From the NCBI GenBank assembly GCA_030386875.1, contig CM059564.1:42056075-42120074 (forward strand): a stretch of 64,000 nt of DNA, read 5' to 3'. Positions 24,513 to 36,585 of this stretch are shown piece after piece (positions within the stretch are counted from its first letter, which is position 1; every line of letters begins with the position of its first letter). The translations under genes were made by a program, and so were the position numbers. The stretch comes from Morinoia aosen. Lineage: Eukaryota > Arthropoda > Malacostraca > Amphipoda > Talitridae. The notes under the pieces are model-generated. The model saw only the letters and a list, made by a program, of their open reading frames with translations, made no database searches and was not told the DNA's origin.

Positions 24513-25911
24513 GAGCATAACGCTAGATTCAATGACGAAATGGAGTTGCTGCGCACATACTACTACGGTCAGCGACCTGCGCGAAAAAAAAGCTCTACGC
24601 TAGGAAATTTCTTCCGAGTTCGTTTCAAAAAGCAAAGTTGGATCGAGTTCTGGAGGAATTGAGGTTTGAATCAGGACATCGTGCAGGCGAAAATGGTGAA
24701 AATTATTCGAAATCATTAAATACTGCTGTCCTTTATGGAAATAAAATGAGAATTTGATTTCTCGGCGGAAAAAAAATTGAGATTGACTGCGTAGCGCGAT
24801 AAATTGATGAGCAGCATTAAGTTCAAGTGTGAATATATTTTTCATTGAACAAAATGAAATTGATCATGTCGTCAGACCCGCACTACATATCGTTGAGCTT
24901 TAGTTCTGCCTTACGGCAAGCGGAAAAATCATCAACCAGAACGCCTGTGCTATAAGTTTATATTTATCAGGAAAAACCCTGAATGATAGTTTGTCAAATT
25001 TCATTGGCATCAGAAATACGATACAGAAGGAAAGATATTTCAACCACCGTATAAACAGGTAATTTTCAATTTTATTCTGATCGGATAGCGCTGCTCGCAA
25101 GAATTGAACCACAAAAAAAAAAACAGCGCTCAAAAGCATGCATTCCTAACTCATTTCATGCACTAAAAACAAACCCGTAGTTAGCAAAGACACCGGTCAT
25201 CACACACTTCAGTGGCCGTAAAATTGCATAGACAATTTCTACCTTGCGATCACGAGAGGAGCGCCAAATTCGAGCCAGACCTTCACACAAGCCACCATCA
25301 CCCGACCCACAGCCATGCATCTTGCAGTTTTCAGTGGGACTCGGCTTGTTAATTGACAGGCCAGAGTCTGGCAGCTCCCGAAGGTTTACCTCTGCCGCAT
25401 CATTCCAGTAATTTTGATTTCTGAGCACAGAACGTACGAAATGCTTGCAAAAGATACTATTTCAAACCGGAACAACGTCCAAGGCTAGCCTGTCGTTTGT
25501 GTTCTTGATTTCTCGATTGGTTTATATAGGATATCTTTCTTAATATTAACATGCCACTACGCCTCAATGATAAGAAATCCATTTTCACAAGTTCCGGGCA
25601 CCCTCTCAAAGACTTGGTTCCCGCGTCATACCTTAACACGCTTCGAACAAAATCCAGCATACCCCATTCCATGGGTAAAACTCCCTCCACACTGCCCCAG
25701 CTGTTTCAAATTGTCTAACTTGTTCATGATACTCCAACACGAGTCATGTCTTGAAATGTATTTCGTCGCTTTCTTCCACTTGTAATTTTAACATATCTAG
25801 TTCCCTTTTTAATAATTGTTTTCTAGTCTGGTCTTTCCAGTTTATTAAGAGGGCCATAGTACAATGAGTGCTTAGTACATAAACTCTGATCAAAATGTCA
25901 CGGACATCGAC
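24513..25911. other. No gene recognised
   Basis: Minus-strand frames of 77-90 codons lie at 24600-24845, 24900-25139, 25156-25428 and 25457-25690. They show no domain or shared splice pattern that I could recognise. Confidence 0.5.
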
Positions 25912-26128
25912 ATCAAAGGAGTTTCAAATGGAAGAAGGAGGGAGGCACCATTTAGTACGGAGTTGAGAAAACAAGGTGTGTGTTGTTCCTACACAAGATC
26001 GCCTGCGCGCATAAGCAGTAAGTTAGAAGAGAGAAACATTCGGATGGGACAAGACAAAAGTTGAAGAAAAAAGTCACAGACGCTGAAAAAAGGGACAGCA
26101 GCGAACTGATTAAAGATGGTCGGCATCA
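25912..26128 (-). mobile_element. TAATC-tailed short retroposon, copy 6 (5'-truncated)
   Basis: It carries the blocks GGCACCATTTAGTACGGAG, GTTGAAGAAAAAAGTCAC and GGGACAGCAGCGAACTG in family order. It lacks the conserved plus-strand right end, which is the 5' end of the element. The frame at 26061-26381 begins inside it and is not a gene. Confidence 0.75.
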
Positions 26129-26784
26129 TAAAAAAATCTGCCAAATCATGTTTAGAAAATTGCACGAACTAGGAGTACGGAAATCAAAAGAAATCCCTCC
26201 GCACAACAAGAGTACCAAATGGAGGAATAACAGCAAGAGAGGTATGTACAACAATAATGGCAGGTGTGGTGGGATGAGCAGGCTAGCTAATGCAGCACAG
26301 CTTTGTCAGCGTCATAATTACCTGGCGAAGCAGCCTCGTGATGCACCGCTCAGCGTTTCCTTGGAGCGCAGCGTCAACTGAACCCAGCCAGCGCATTAAC
26401 AGGAATTACAGTGACTTATTACAGTATTAGGCAGATGTGCCTCAAGATGAAAGCAGATTTTCCACGTAATTAGGGTTTCCTGTTTAGATGCGTGTGTAAT
26501 GTCCGAACACCTTTCTTCGTTATGAAAAATCGTTACTTCTAAATGTCTCAAATTGTCTTAGCTTCACGGTGTCGGTAAATTATTTTCTCACAGAGTGTTG
26601 TTTTTGAGAGCATAATAAATCTAAGAAAGTACCCTAGTAAAAATGGTATTATCTTGATACCACAGATGATGTGCAAACTACGATCCATGAGAACTAGCAG
26701 GCTATCGTTCCTTATTACAGATCGCATCCAGCATGGAGAAAAAATAAGAAATTGATGACCGGAGGGAAAGAATAGGGCTCAAAT

Positions 26785-26972
26785 GACACCAATCGAAAAG
26801 AAGAAATGAGAGAAAAATTAAGCCTTATTAATTCTTTAGCGACAGTCCACAACAGGGTATTTTAACCAGTCTTGTTGTGACACCTGTCGAAATGAAGAAA
26901 CGAGATAAAAATTAGGCCTTATTAATTCTTTAGCGACAGTCCACAACCGGTTATTTTAACAAGTCCTGTTGT
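26785..26972 (+). repeat. Tandem duplication, period 94
   Basis: Two adjacent copies, 26785-26878 and 26879-26972, share TTATTAATTCTTTAGCGACA and the GTCCACAAC block that follows. Differences are a handful of substitutions. Confidence 0.85.
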
Positions 26973-29515
26973 AAGTAAGAGGGTAGCCTAGGGTGAACTC
27001 GATCTTCAAGGACAGCCACGTGGCGAAGACACGCTTACTATACAGGACACAACCTTACCAAACCTTCATTGCGCCAAGTTCGGTCGCACGGTGAGGAATC
27101 TTCCAGATACTCCGAAGAACAATTTTTATGGCATTCCAAGCCTCCCAGGAAGGTTTACGAAAGATTTTCTCATAATTATCCGAACTCCAGAATGACTCCT
27201 TAGGAACTACTGCCATTCAGATGCATACGGTTTGAAGTACTGCGATAGTTATAAAAAGAGCAGAGGGAGGAAAATAGTCGCATTCCAGAAACCCATGTAA
27301 CGTTGTCTGAATTGAGTGATGCTTCACCTACACAGCAGCTTATCCTGTAGGTAAAATGGATCAGGAACTCATACAGATAAGATGAAATGTTAGGTACGTA
27401 GATCTCTGCAACGATCCAGCAGAGCGTGGAGCGATCCCAAAACTAAGGGTAAAAAAGAAAGAAAAAGAAAATAGTTAATTTATAATAAAGTGAAACAAAA
27501 GCCATCGTTGGTTTCGCACGTATTTTTGCACAACCCACAACCCATCGTTGTTGACATGAAGATCCTTAGTTGATGTGGTGTGGGTACCGTAATACCCACG
27601 AAAAAAGCCTGTAATACCTTTTCAACACGAGAACACGAGCCTGAGTTCAGAGTTATATGATAGCCTTATTCAATGGTAATCTGAGTCAAGACTTTAAATA
27701 TTTCTGTGAGTTATTCAAACTCATCCTACAGTATTATGACATTGTTAGAGTAACTTCGAATGAGGGGAAATGAAATTCAACTAGTGTTATTTTCCCATTT
27801 TCCCTTTTAGTTTTGCACTTTCAATGTAACTCCTTTGGAGCCACGCTTTTTATCCCAAAAATAGGGTAATATTTACCCAGGATTTGTAAGGATGTTGCAC
27901 CGGTCATGTGGCGTGTGTATCAACATGTTCCCGATTATTTTTATTTGCCTTAAAATGACAACCAGTTTTGTAAGAACTACTTTCTAAAGTGGTCTATAGC
28001 AACGAAGTCGAGACAATACCATTCGAGCATTATCTTTAAAGCCCATGGGAAAGTTTATCTCTCTTTTGAGAAATTTATACTTGGTGTTGAACTTCTACAT
28101 TCATTTCCTCCCCTTCATTTTTACAAGACTTTTAAAATGAGGCGCCTTCCCAGCTTCCCAATACAGCCCAATCACGCTTCAATTTTTCAGAATAATGGAC
28201 ATTGTTACGCACTACAGATTCTAAATTAATTCTCTAATGTAACCACTGAGGCAATTAATTTGTCCAAAACTCTGCTGATCGAAGATTTTGTGAGGCGGTA
28301 ATTCTTTGCTCTAAAGATGGAAGCTAAATGAATTGAGAAAAAATTTAACTTATACGTGCAATCAGACGCATACATAAGAATATGTTAGTACAGGTGTGGA
28401 GGTTATGAAGTCTAAATACGTGCAAAATCTGTGAAGAAACGAGGTTATTAAACCTCATTTTTTATATTCAGTGCAAATTTTCGTATTTTTCTCTACGATT
28501 ACGGGCTTGGTGCCTGTTCATGTTCTGCATCGAGCAATTTTTTGAGACTCTGATTCAGCACAACAAACGCCTCTTTTGCTAACGTAGCTCCATCGGATCC
28601 CATCGTAAATCAAATTGGAAAGATTTCTACCTTCAAGTAATTTGAAATTATGCCCAACAAATAATCTTATTATGCGTTAAAATTCGACTTTTCTTGAAAT
28701 CAGTTTCATCAGAATATAGCAGTGACATTTATCCGGCAATCAGTAACTATTTCTCAAATATTTTTGCTATTAGCTTCTGACATGGAAAGATATCAACACT
28801 GAAAAGCCTTAAAATTAATTTCCCCCACAATCCTAGAGACTACACCTACATTGTAGTTTGACGGTACGGTTAAAAATTTAGCGCGACCTGTAAAGGAAAA
28901 TGATGAGAGACATTAAACAAAATCTTAACCCAAGCCGCACCACTAAGCTTTGTCATAGTTCTACTGTAACTGACCCTCACCGTGTTCAAATAAACGTTAA
29001 AATGAAGGGTTGTCCGGCCAAACAACCATCTTCTAAAAAGATCCGGCATTGGATAATATATTTCTCGTCAATAAGCACAGCATTTCTGAACTCAACGACC
29101 TACGCTTCGAGCCAAGCATCACCAACCGTCACATCGAAGCATCGTTTGAAATCAACCAGCGAGTAACCTCACCCCTCTCTACGAACACCACCATCGGACT
29201 TCGTACCCTCTGCTCTGCGGCTTCCGCATGTACAGGCATCATTTCCAAATATTTCCATTCTCCTCATATATTTCAACTCCTTCCTTGTTGACTTTATATC
29301 TTATTCATTCTACGTAAATTACTTGCTTATTGCCTATGAAGCTTAATCCATTTTAATTATCTCACGACACTTGCTATTTCCTATGATATATTAACGTAAA
29401 GCTTCAAGAAAGTGAACGTGTTTGTTCTCACTCACGACAGGGACGCGCAAGCTGCTTCTGGGGGATGTGCACAAGCGGCATTAAGGGCACGGCCGTGACA
29501 GTAGTAAGACGTGTG
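26973..29515. other. No gene recognised
   Basis: About 2.5 kb of AT-rich DNA. Overlapping plus frames at 28900-29166 and 29049-29291 (80-88 codons) are the only ones of note and I do not recognise them. Confidence 0.5.
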
Positions 29516-29518
29516 ATT

Positions 29519-29550
29519 CTCTCGCCTGCCCTTGCGGGCAGGTAGGAGAG
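29519..29550. other. GC-rich hairpin
   Basis: CCTGCCC (29525-29531), loop TTGC, GGGCAGG (29536-29542), extended outside a small internal loop by CTCTC and GAGAG. This is a strong 12-bp stem in otherwise AT-rich DNA. It could be structural RNA or chance. Confidence 0.6.
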
Positions 29551-29739
29551 GGCTCTTTGCCTAAAGTTCTAGTGGCTGATTAAAGTCGTGCAGACTATCT
29601 AAGTGCTTCTCAAGACTGAGCTAAGTATATCCCCAACTTGTTCATCCATACTCTCACTCGTGTCCAGGAAGCTTCATGTGTAGGATAATTTCGTTCGATA
29701 TTGGACAATCTTTGTTTCTATACTAATTAATCTAGCATC

Positions 29740-30434
29740 GAGGATTCTACTCATATAAAATGTGCTTATCCTAATCATCAATGTATTAACGATCTATGTT
29801 CGTCAAATAATCAAGTAATAAAGGCTTCACCTGCTTATTTTGATGTCATAATGCGATTTCCTGTAACAGCATCATCTGATAGATTAGAATTAACGTGTTG
29901 TGATTCCCTATTTTTATCCTAGATCTATATATTTTTCGTTGGCCAAATTTTCCGAGGCAATTCTTTTCTCTGCATTATTTTCGTCATTCTCTCGTCGCTT
30001 TTGTTTTCTTTCGATCAATAGTCGAGACAGAAGGCCTCAATTATTCTATTTTGTTTGTATTAAAGATCGAAGTAGATTGTGACTTTTCAATGTCATTAGT
30101 TACAATTTAATGTAATATTATAGCAAAGCGAATAGGGCCTCAATAAGGAAAGTGACGACACGGTTACAACGTAAATTTCTGTTAAAATAATGACGTCCTT
30201 CAAATAGCAATAGATTACATATTCAGATAGTGATTGACTTGCGATGTACATGTCATATTAAAGAATTTAGATGATCGTGACACCATCAAATCTCAGAAAC
30301 TATTCTAATCTATCAGAAAATACAGTTACAGGAGATCGCATCATGATCTCAAAATAAGCAGGTGAAGCCTTCATTACTTGAACATTAATACATTGATAAT
30401 TACTATAAGCACATTTTATATGAGGTGAAGCCTC
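29740..30434 (+). mobile_element. Fold-back element with long terminal inverted repeats (~695 bp)
   Basis: The left arm (29740-29890) is the reverse complement of the right arm (30303-30434) with scattered changes. The arms share AGGCTTCACCTGCTTATTTT and CATATAAAATGTGCTTAT, and the left arm carries a small insertion. The core between them (about 29943-30296) recurs inverted at 31263-31625. There is no transposase frame; the 60-codon frame at 29900-30082 is not conserved. Target duplications were not resolved, so the superfamily is unknown. Confidence 0.8.
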
Positions 30435-31262
30435 CGCGGAATCATTTGCCTTGCGAAATACCGAACATTTAACTCGTCAACAAACCTAGCGCGATACATT
30501 TAAGGTACATAATCTAGACCTACTACACGAAGCAAAGTGGCTTGAATGTATGGAATACGAAAACACTAGAATACTTAGCTCTGTCCTGAATGTCGCCTAT
30601 GAGTCAACACACGACTCCTTGAATAACAAGTGGGTACCCTCACTGCCTGGCTGACTCGCCAGGACAGCGAGGTAGGAGCGCACGAAATAGACACGACCGT
30701 GCTTCTCTATAGCTGGGCCGCTAATGCCGGATCGTCGTCTACCAAGCGTAGGAGTCTGCGATGCTGTTCGCATAGAGAACAAACAGGTTCTCTTATAGAC
30801 AATGCTTTACGTCAGCTGTTCCTATCGGAAATGGCAAGTATCATCATATAATTAGAAGAGAATAGATATACGATTGGATGACAGTCAATTTACCCAGAGT
30901 GAATAAGATCCTAAGTCTCTCTAAGGAAGGAAAAGAACATACATTAAGCCATGGAAGCGTTTGGCAGCACGGTAACCTATCGTTGTCTGCGACGTGGCAC
31001 TCGTAGAGGGTGCGTTGGTGCGCCTTCAAACGATGATGTTGATGTTGTCGATGTTGGTAGAGCTGAAGGCGACGGTTGACGATGTCTGGGCGAAGTTCGT
31101 GGACACAAGAATATGCAGCCTTTATTGACGAGAAGATATTTCTATGGAAGTCAGTCTTTTCGAAGGAATTTCAGTCGCTAGCTAGGCAGACTTTTCTTCT
31201 TAACGCCCATTCAAACACAGCGTAGAGTATAGTCACAGCAGGACCATGACAAACGTAATCAC
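30435..31262. other. Spacer between the inverted core copies; no gene recognised
   Basis: The patch 30640-30760 is GC-richer. Overlapping 61-73-codon frames on both strands (30597-30851) show no known domain. Confidence 0.5.
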
Positions 31263-31625
31263 CGAGATCTGATAACATTATGGTCCTTTAGATTTTAGAA
31301 TACGCTATATACATTGTGTGTCTTTCTACTTTCCGAATATGTCATCCTTTACTAATTGAGTTGAAAGACGTCATCATTATTATATTAAATTACGTTGCAA
31401 CCATCTCGTCATTCACCTTAATAAGGCCCTATTTGACTTGATAACAATATTACCATTAATAGTAAAAGACATTGAATAGTCTCAGTCTATTTGATCTTTA
31501 TTATTAACAAAATAAAATAATTGAGACCTTCTGTCTCGACCATCAACCGAAAGAAAATGAAAGCAACGAGAAAATAACGATGAATAATGAAGGAAAAAAA
31601 CTGCCTCTCAGAAATTGGCCAACGG
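31263..31625 (-). repeat. Inverted copy of the fold-back element core
   Basis: The reverse complement of this block aligns with 29943-30296. It shares CGTTGGCCAA, GTCGAGACAGAAGG, CTCAATTATT and AATAGGGCCT in order, with about one difference per four to five bases. The terminal arms seen at 29740 and 30434 are not clearly present here, so this is either a decayed copy or an element with different ends. Confidence 0.78.
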
Positions 31626-31689
31626 ATAATGCGGCATCGGTGAAAAATAATATAGTCCACGACACTCCACGAAGAGCCCTCTAAAGTTT

Positions 31690-32017
31690 AGATTGGATTA
31701 AATGATAGTTAAAGCCTCCCTAATCGCTAAAAAAGAGGAAGGAATTGAAATACGGGAACACGGAATCTATGCAGAAGGGTCATAGAAACAGCAAGTTGAG
31801 AAAAAAGACTATGAAACAAGATAAAAGTTCAAAAAGAAAGCAGTAGGTACTGAAAAACAGGACAGCAGTGAACTGAAAAAAGGTGGTCTTCAACAAAACA
31901 AAAAACATTTTATTTCAACAAAAGAAGGCCTATTTAACTCTGAGCTCGGGCCCTCACACATTTCCCACTGGGAGCGCTAATTCCCGTAGATACAATAGTT
32001 GTATCCCCCTGAGGAGG
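31690..32017 (-). mobile_element. TAATC-tailed short retroposon, copy 7 (near full length)
   Basis: The left end is AGATTGGATTAAATGATAG and the right end contains the intact 5' block GATACAATAGTTGTATCCCC. A small internal deletion near 31740 removes the GGCACCATTTAGTATGG segment. No convincing target duplication was found. Confidence 0.85.
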
Positions 32018-32767
32018 CATTTCTAAAGGTATCATCCCCCTCCGTGATCCCGACGAGCACATCGCAGACTGCCGCAACAGCTGATCAATGTAGCATGCAA
32101 CCCGAAGCATCATGCATGAGATGAGCTTTCACACGATCTGATTCCATTCAGTGTCGGAAGTAAGGATCGGAGCTGATCCTTTATTATTGCTGAGTCTCAA
32201 TCCGGCAATGTGAATTGGCAGCGAGAGACCGCTGCAAACTGTTTCTGCAGGCTCAGCGAATGCCGTTCTTCTCCATGTGTAGTAGACACTTATCTGCCAT
32301 GCTGCATTTGAACCGTGAATTATTACAACCATAGAGCTCGTCGATAAAAACTGTATTGAAGTGTGTGTTGATCCCCGGGATCTATGGAAACACCTGCCTA
32401 AGGTTTCTGTTGATGTATCGCTGAATGTTTTTGAGCCGATGGGTTGAGTGAATTTGATTTTTTAATTTCGGTGCAGGCAACAGATGGTGTGAAACAGCTA
32501 TCCATCGTGATTGTGGCGACTGCTTATTTCTAATCACTTACGATTGATTCAAATTAATTCAGTTTCGAGATAATTTTATTCCGTACAGGAACAGGCTACA
32601 TCAATCGCTTGATGTTTAATTTACCGGTGAAATATCTGATCCTAGTCCATATAAAAAAGATACTCTCTAACAATGGAAATCATAACTTCTTCGTTCCCAT
32701 ACAGTTTTGCTTTGGATGCATGGCATGGATAACATATGTTTCAGCTTAAGAAGTGCATTTTTCTTCA
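32018..32767. other. No gene recognised
   Basis: A 67-codon minus frame (32129-32332) shows no known domain. No repeats seen. Confidence 0.5.
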
Positions 32768-33039
32768 TTAACACGTTCACTGCGTTTGCACAGCTGCTAC
32801 AGTCGCTTTGGCTAGGTTGGAGAAGCCGTATTTGAAAATTGGCTTTAGTGCTCAAACACATTTTAAGCCATTCTTAAAAGAGTGAAAATACAATTGCACG
32901 ATACTATGTTACCTTGTACGCTAATATTTATTTCGTGAAGGTAGTAAAATAATTGAAATCCCATTCATTTTTACAGCTACGCAAAGGAGCAATTTACCCA
33001 ATGGTACACATATGTACCAATGCGCAGTGAACGTGTTAA
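32768..33039 (+). mobile_element. TTAA MITE, family A, copy 3 (272 bp, perfect ends)
   Basis: This is the reference copy. It starts TTAACACGTTCACTGCG and ends with the exact reverse complement, a 17-bp perfect terminal inverted repeat that includes TTAA at 32768-32771 and 33036-33039. Near the right end GGTACACATATGTACC forms a subterminal imperfect palindrome that is kept in the copy at 19578. There is no coding frame of its own. TTAA target duplication points to a piggyBac-like transposase acting in trans. Confidence 0.92.
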
Positions 33040-33986
33040 TAGAAGTACAGTGTAAAATTAAATTTTGTCTAGAAAATTGTGTAGAAGGTTGCTATTTTCG
33101 AGTATTTATTCTTCGCTCAGTGTTTATTCTTCCAATGACTGTAAAGTTAAATCCAGCGTATATATTTACTCTTCATGAATATTTGGTCTTCACTCAAAAC
33201 TGAAATATCCTTTGATTAAAGTTTGAACCTTAATTAACTTTCAGAAATATTTGAACGTAAGCTCTAACCACGATTAGAATTCTAATACTCCAACGTAAAC
33301 ACGCAAAGCAGGGCACAGAAGAAACTATCAGCCAGAACACGAGTTTACTGCCATTGCTTTCATGGAGTAAACTTATAACTTACCTAAATCAAAGCGTTCC
33401 ACAGAGCTGTAGCGTAATAATTCTGTTGACGACAGTGTGTGTGCGTGGTGCGATGCAACGACTACGGTGACGGCGGGCTGCAAACCATAAAAATAATTAC
33501 AATTCCTGCAGTCAGCGGGCGAAAACGTGCTTTCTCGGCACATTTCACGGTCATGAATAACTAACGGGCCACGTGAAATGTTATTACAATTCTCTTTATC
33601 ATCAATAAAGCGGGCGCCCCGACGCACGAGCTCTGTACATTTCAGGCCCATGAATAACTTAGCATCGATTTAAAATGTCTTCCTTTCATTTTGCCTGAGT
33701 CGACGTAGTTGCACCGACAGCTGTAATTATCTGCATCAAAATTTCTCTCTTTCGGAAGGTTAAAAACTCGGCGTAGTCGGACGAATAGAGGTAATTTCAG
33801 ACTGTTCACAAATGCTTAATTTGAAACAACAACGGTCCTTTGAAGTTCACAATTTAGAGCACTGAAGCAGACTCATTTTTACCGGCCAACGAAGTTCAAA
33901 TGAACTGTTTGAATAGTGGCGTAAGTTAACATAAAACTTCACAAAGAGCTCCACGGTCCGAAATTCAAGAGAGAACCACTGACCTA
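33040..33986. other. No gene recognised
   Basis: A 92-codon minus frame lies at 33373-33651 in a slightly GC-richer patch. I do not recognise it. Confidence 0.5.
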
Positions 33987-34213
33987 TTAACTCATTGACT
34001 GCCATGGGTTAAACTGAAGTTCAGTATTTAACTCAAGTTTAAATTCCAAAGTTGTTAGAAATTTTATAAATACCAAACAGTAACTGCGTCAGTTGAATAC
34101 TATTAATTTAAAAAATGTTATAAGTTTTTCAGACGACCCATCAATGGGTAGTTTCGTAGCAGGAAAACTTAAGCATGATCCACCGGTGGGTCGTACTGCA
34201 GTCAATGTGTTAA
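33987..34213 (-). mobile_element. TTAA MITE, family B, copy 3 (227 bp)
   Basis: Bounded by TTAA at 33987-33990 and 34210-34213. The ends TTAACTCATTGACTGC and (complement) TTAACACATTGACTGC differ at one position in 16. Read on the minus strand, its plus-strand left half aligns with the right halves of 6141-6368 and 24287-24512. The other half has diverged or been replaced and holds ACGACCCAT...TGGGTCGT as an extra inverted pair. Confidence 0.85.
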
Positions 34214-35022
34214 ATATGACTGCAATACAAATTGTTCTTCATATGCTCCAGCAAGTATACGTAGGCTGTTCTGAACCACCAAAACTACCTGAGCAGTGAT
34301 AAACGCTAGGTATTTTTCAGAAGAAGGGGTCATGGCGTGACTGCAGCGGCAATCTATACTGGCAGCAGCGGCCCAATCAATTCCCTGAAGAGCCAAAGCT
34401 CACTAATTTCCTCGCGGGAAATGACATGTCAATTGATATCTACGGTGCTCCTGTTCCATGGTGGCCGTGTGAGTGCATGGAACTTTATTGGGACTCTAAT
34501 GCTGGAAAAACTTGCGCAGTATTGCCTCCTGTTTACAAATTAGCTTCTAAGTTACCACTGATCGTCATCATTGGACAAGAAATAGCGTTAACAAAAATGT
34601 TTGAAAGCTTAATTAAATTTAAATTACAGTTATAAGAAGTCAAGTTATACACGGTTTTATAAACAATTCAGTCATAATTTCTGATTGAGAATTTTTATTA
34701 TTAATGTTGCTACTATTATCACAAGGGAACTTTTTATATTATATCTGATGGTAACTGAGAATATAACAAAGAAGAAAAAATAGAATGAACATTAAGAGAC
34801 ATTGTTCAAGCTGGGGTGGCGTCAATGACTCTCGTGGAAATAGTCACACATGGTTTCTTCTTTTAGTGCCAAGCAACATCTTATAAGTTCAACGCCAGGC
34901 AACATTTTATACCTTTAAAAGTATCATTATGGCAAAAACAACACTAATTTTTCAATTGCACGAATAATAGCATCGCCGAACATAAGTATTAATTTTATGA
35001 CTGTACTAGTTTCAGCATTACG
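34214..35022. other. No gene recognised
   Basis: Two overlapping 68-69-codon plus frames (34337-34635) show no known domain. The rest is AT-rich. Confidence 0.5.
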
Positions 35023-35255
35023 TATCATACACAAATTTTACAACTGTACCAATTTAAGTATGACAGATCATACACACCAATTTTACAATCCTACTAGTTT
35101 CAACATGACGGAACACACGCACCAACTTTACAAGTGCACAAACAGCAGCTTGAAGCAACCCACGCGCCAATTTCACAAGTGCAGTAATAACAGCTTGAAG
35201 CAACACACGCACGAACTTCACAAGTGCACAAAGAGCAGCTTGAAGCAACAGCAGC
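35023..35255 (+). repeat. Decaying 45-bp tandem repeat, 5 copies, open in frame
   Basis: The plus frame 34997-35302 (101 codons) reads five 15-residue units of the form HTHQ(F/L)(Y/H)KCTNSSLKQ. The minus strand is open as well. The last three units are similar (shared AAGTGCA and CAGCTTGAAGCAA), and the first two are strongly diverged. Most differences between units change the amino acid, so I see no sign of selection on a protein. The period being a multiple of three explains the open frames. Confidence 0.75.
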
Positions 35256-36585
35256 AATATGAGGAGGCCACACATCGCACTGCCCGCTCCAGGGTCGCAT
35301 GAGAGGCGCGCGGCAGAGCTGCAGCGCGGCCTGTGATAGACACAAATGCACGCGTGGCATCCTATAAAGGCGACGAAAGCTCGGCTCGCAGAATAGGCTT
35401 CAGCCCAACTTCAGAGAGTGTAATTAAATCCAATGTCACAAGCTAGTGCGACTTGTTTAATTAGCTAATTCAAATGAACAATTAAGTCGGGTGTTGGGGC
35501 CTCAGAAGTAATTACGAAAGTGGCTAAAGCCCACATCGGTATATTATTCATGGTATTTAAATGGATTGCTTTTCTGAATTCAGCGTAGCGCGGTAGACAG
35601 CTGGGGGCCTAGCATGGTGTAGACAACATGTTGATTTCCTTGAGCAATGTGATGAATGTTTAACACATTTCACAAACCAATCTGAGAAACTGTATCGACC
35701 ATATCTTAAAGGTTCTGAAGAATTTCATGCAAATAACTAATACTTCTAAAAAAACAGTAGAAAAATTTGTTCATGAATACTCGATTGGATCTGTTAGAAA
35801 AATCGTTGAAGCAAAGAAGCATGAGAAAAGTTCGAAGTATCGTAAAAGTTAAAAGAATCATAAGAGTAACACACAAGAACAATTTACGAGTTAATATTAT
35901 TCTTCGTTGCCATGCAGAAGCAATGATTTGCACTCCAAATTTCCTAGACCAAACTACCCCATAACGTTGACTAAACCAACGCTCAATTTGAGCGCCGAAA
36001 GCGTCAGTCAATTTCGCAAAAACCCTAAAGCAAAGTACTGGAAATCAATTTGCCGGTTGGTTGCATAACAGCATAACACCACACCCTCCATTAACTCACA
36101 GCAGATTTGGAAGAAGGAATAAAAAGGGCACCGCGGAGACAAAAGCCGCAAAAGCAGCCGTGACGTTTCACTCAACCTGCAAAGTCAACATCGGGTCTGA
36201 GGGACGGAGCGAACGGCGAGATCAGGAGTGCAATTCCGTGGACTAAATCGCGACCACAGTAATGAAGGGAGAACGAACCCTGCCTCTGTCAGCGATGTCA
36301 GCAGCTGCTGTCGGGCAAAGTTGGCACCTGACACATCGTCTGGTAATCTCATGCAAGCCTCGGTCAACTGCAGCTCCAACTTACACAGGATTACAAATGC
36401 ACTTGACGGGTCAACTGGAGCACACTGAGACACTTGATATAACGGCTTACGCCAGCCAATAACTCTTCTGTTACTAGTGAGTCAGTCGTTCATCTGCTAA
36501 TATATACTGCAAGGATAACATTGCGTTATCGCAGTAAACGATAAACAGCAAACGCTTCGTGCAATTAACAATGAACAATACGTAC
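35256..36585. other. No gene recognised; hairpin at 36505-36536
   Basis: Several 60-100-codon frames on both strands at 35706-36462 are unrecognised. At 36505-36536, TACTGC-GATAAC pairs with GTTATC-GCAGTA around the loop ATTGC with a 3-nt bulge, a compact 12-bp hairpin. Confidence 0.5.
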
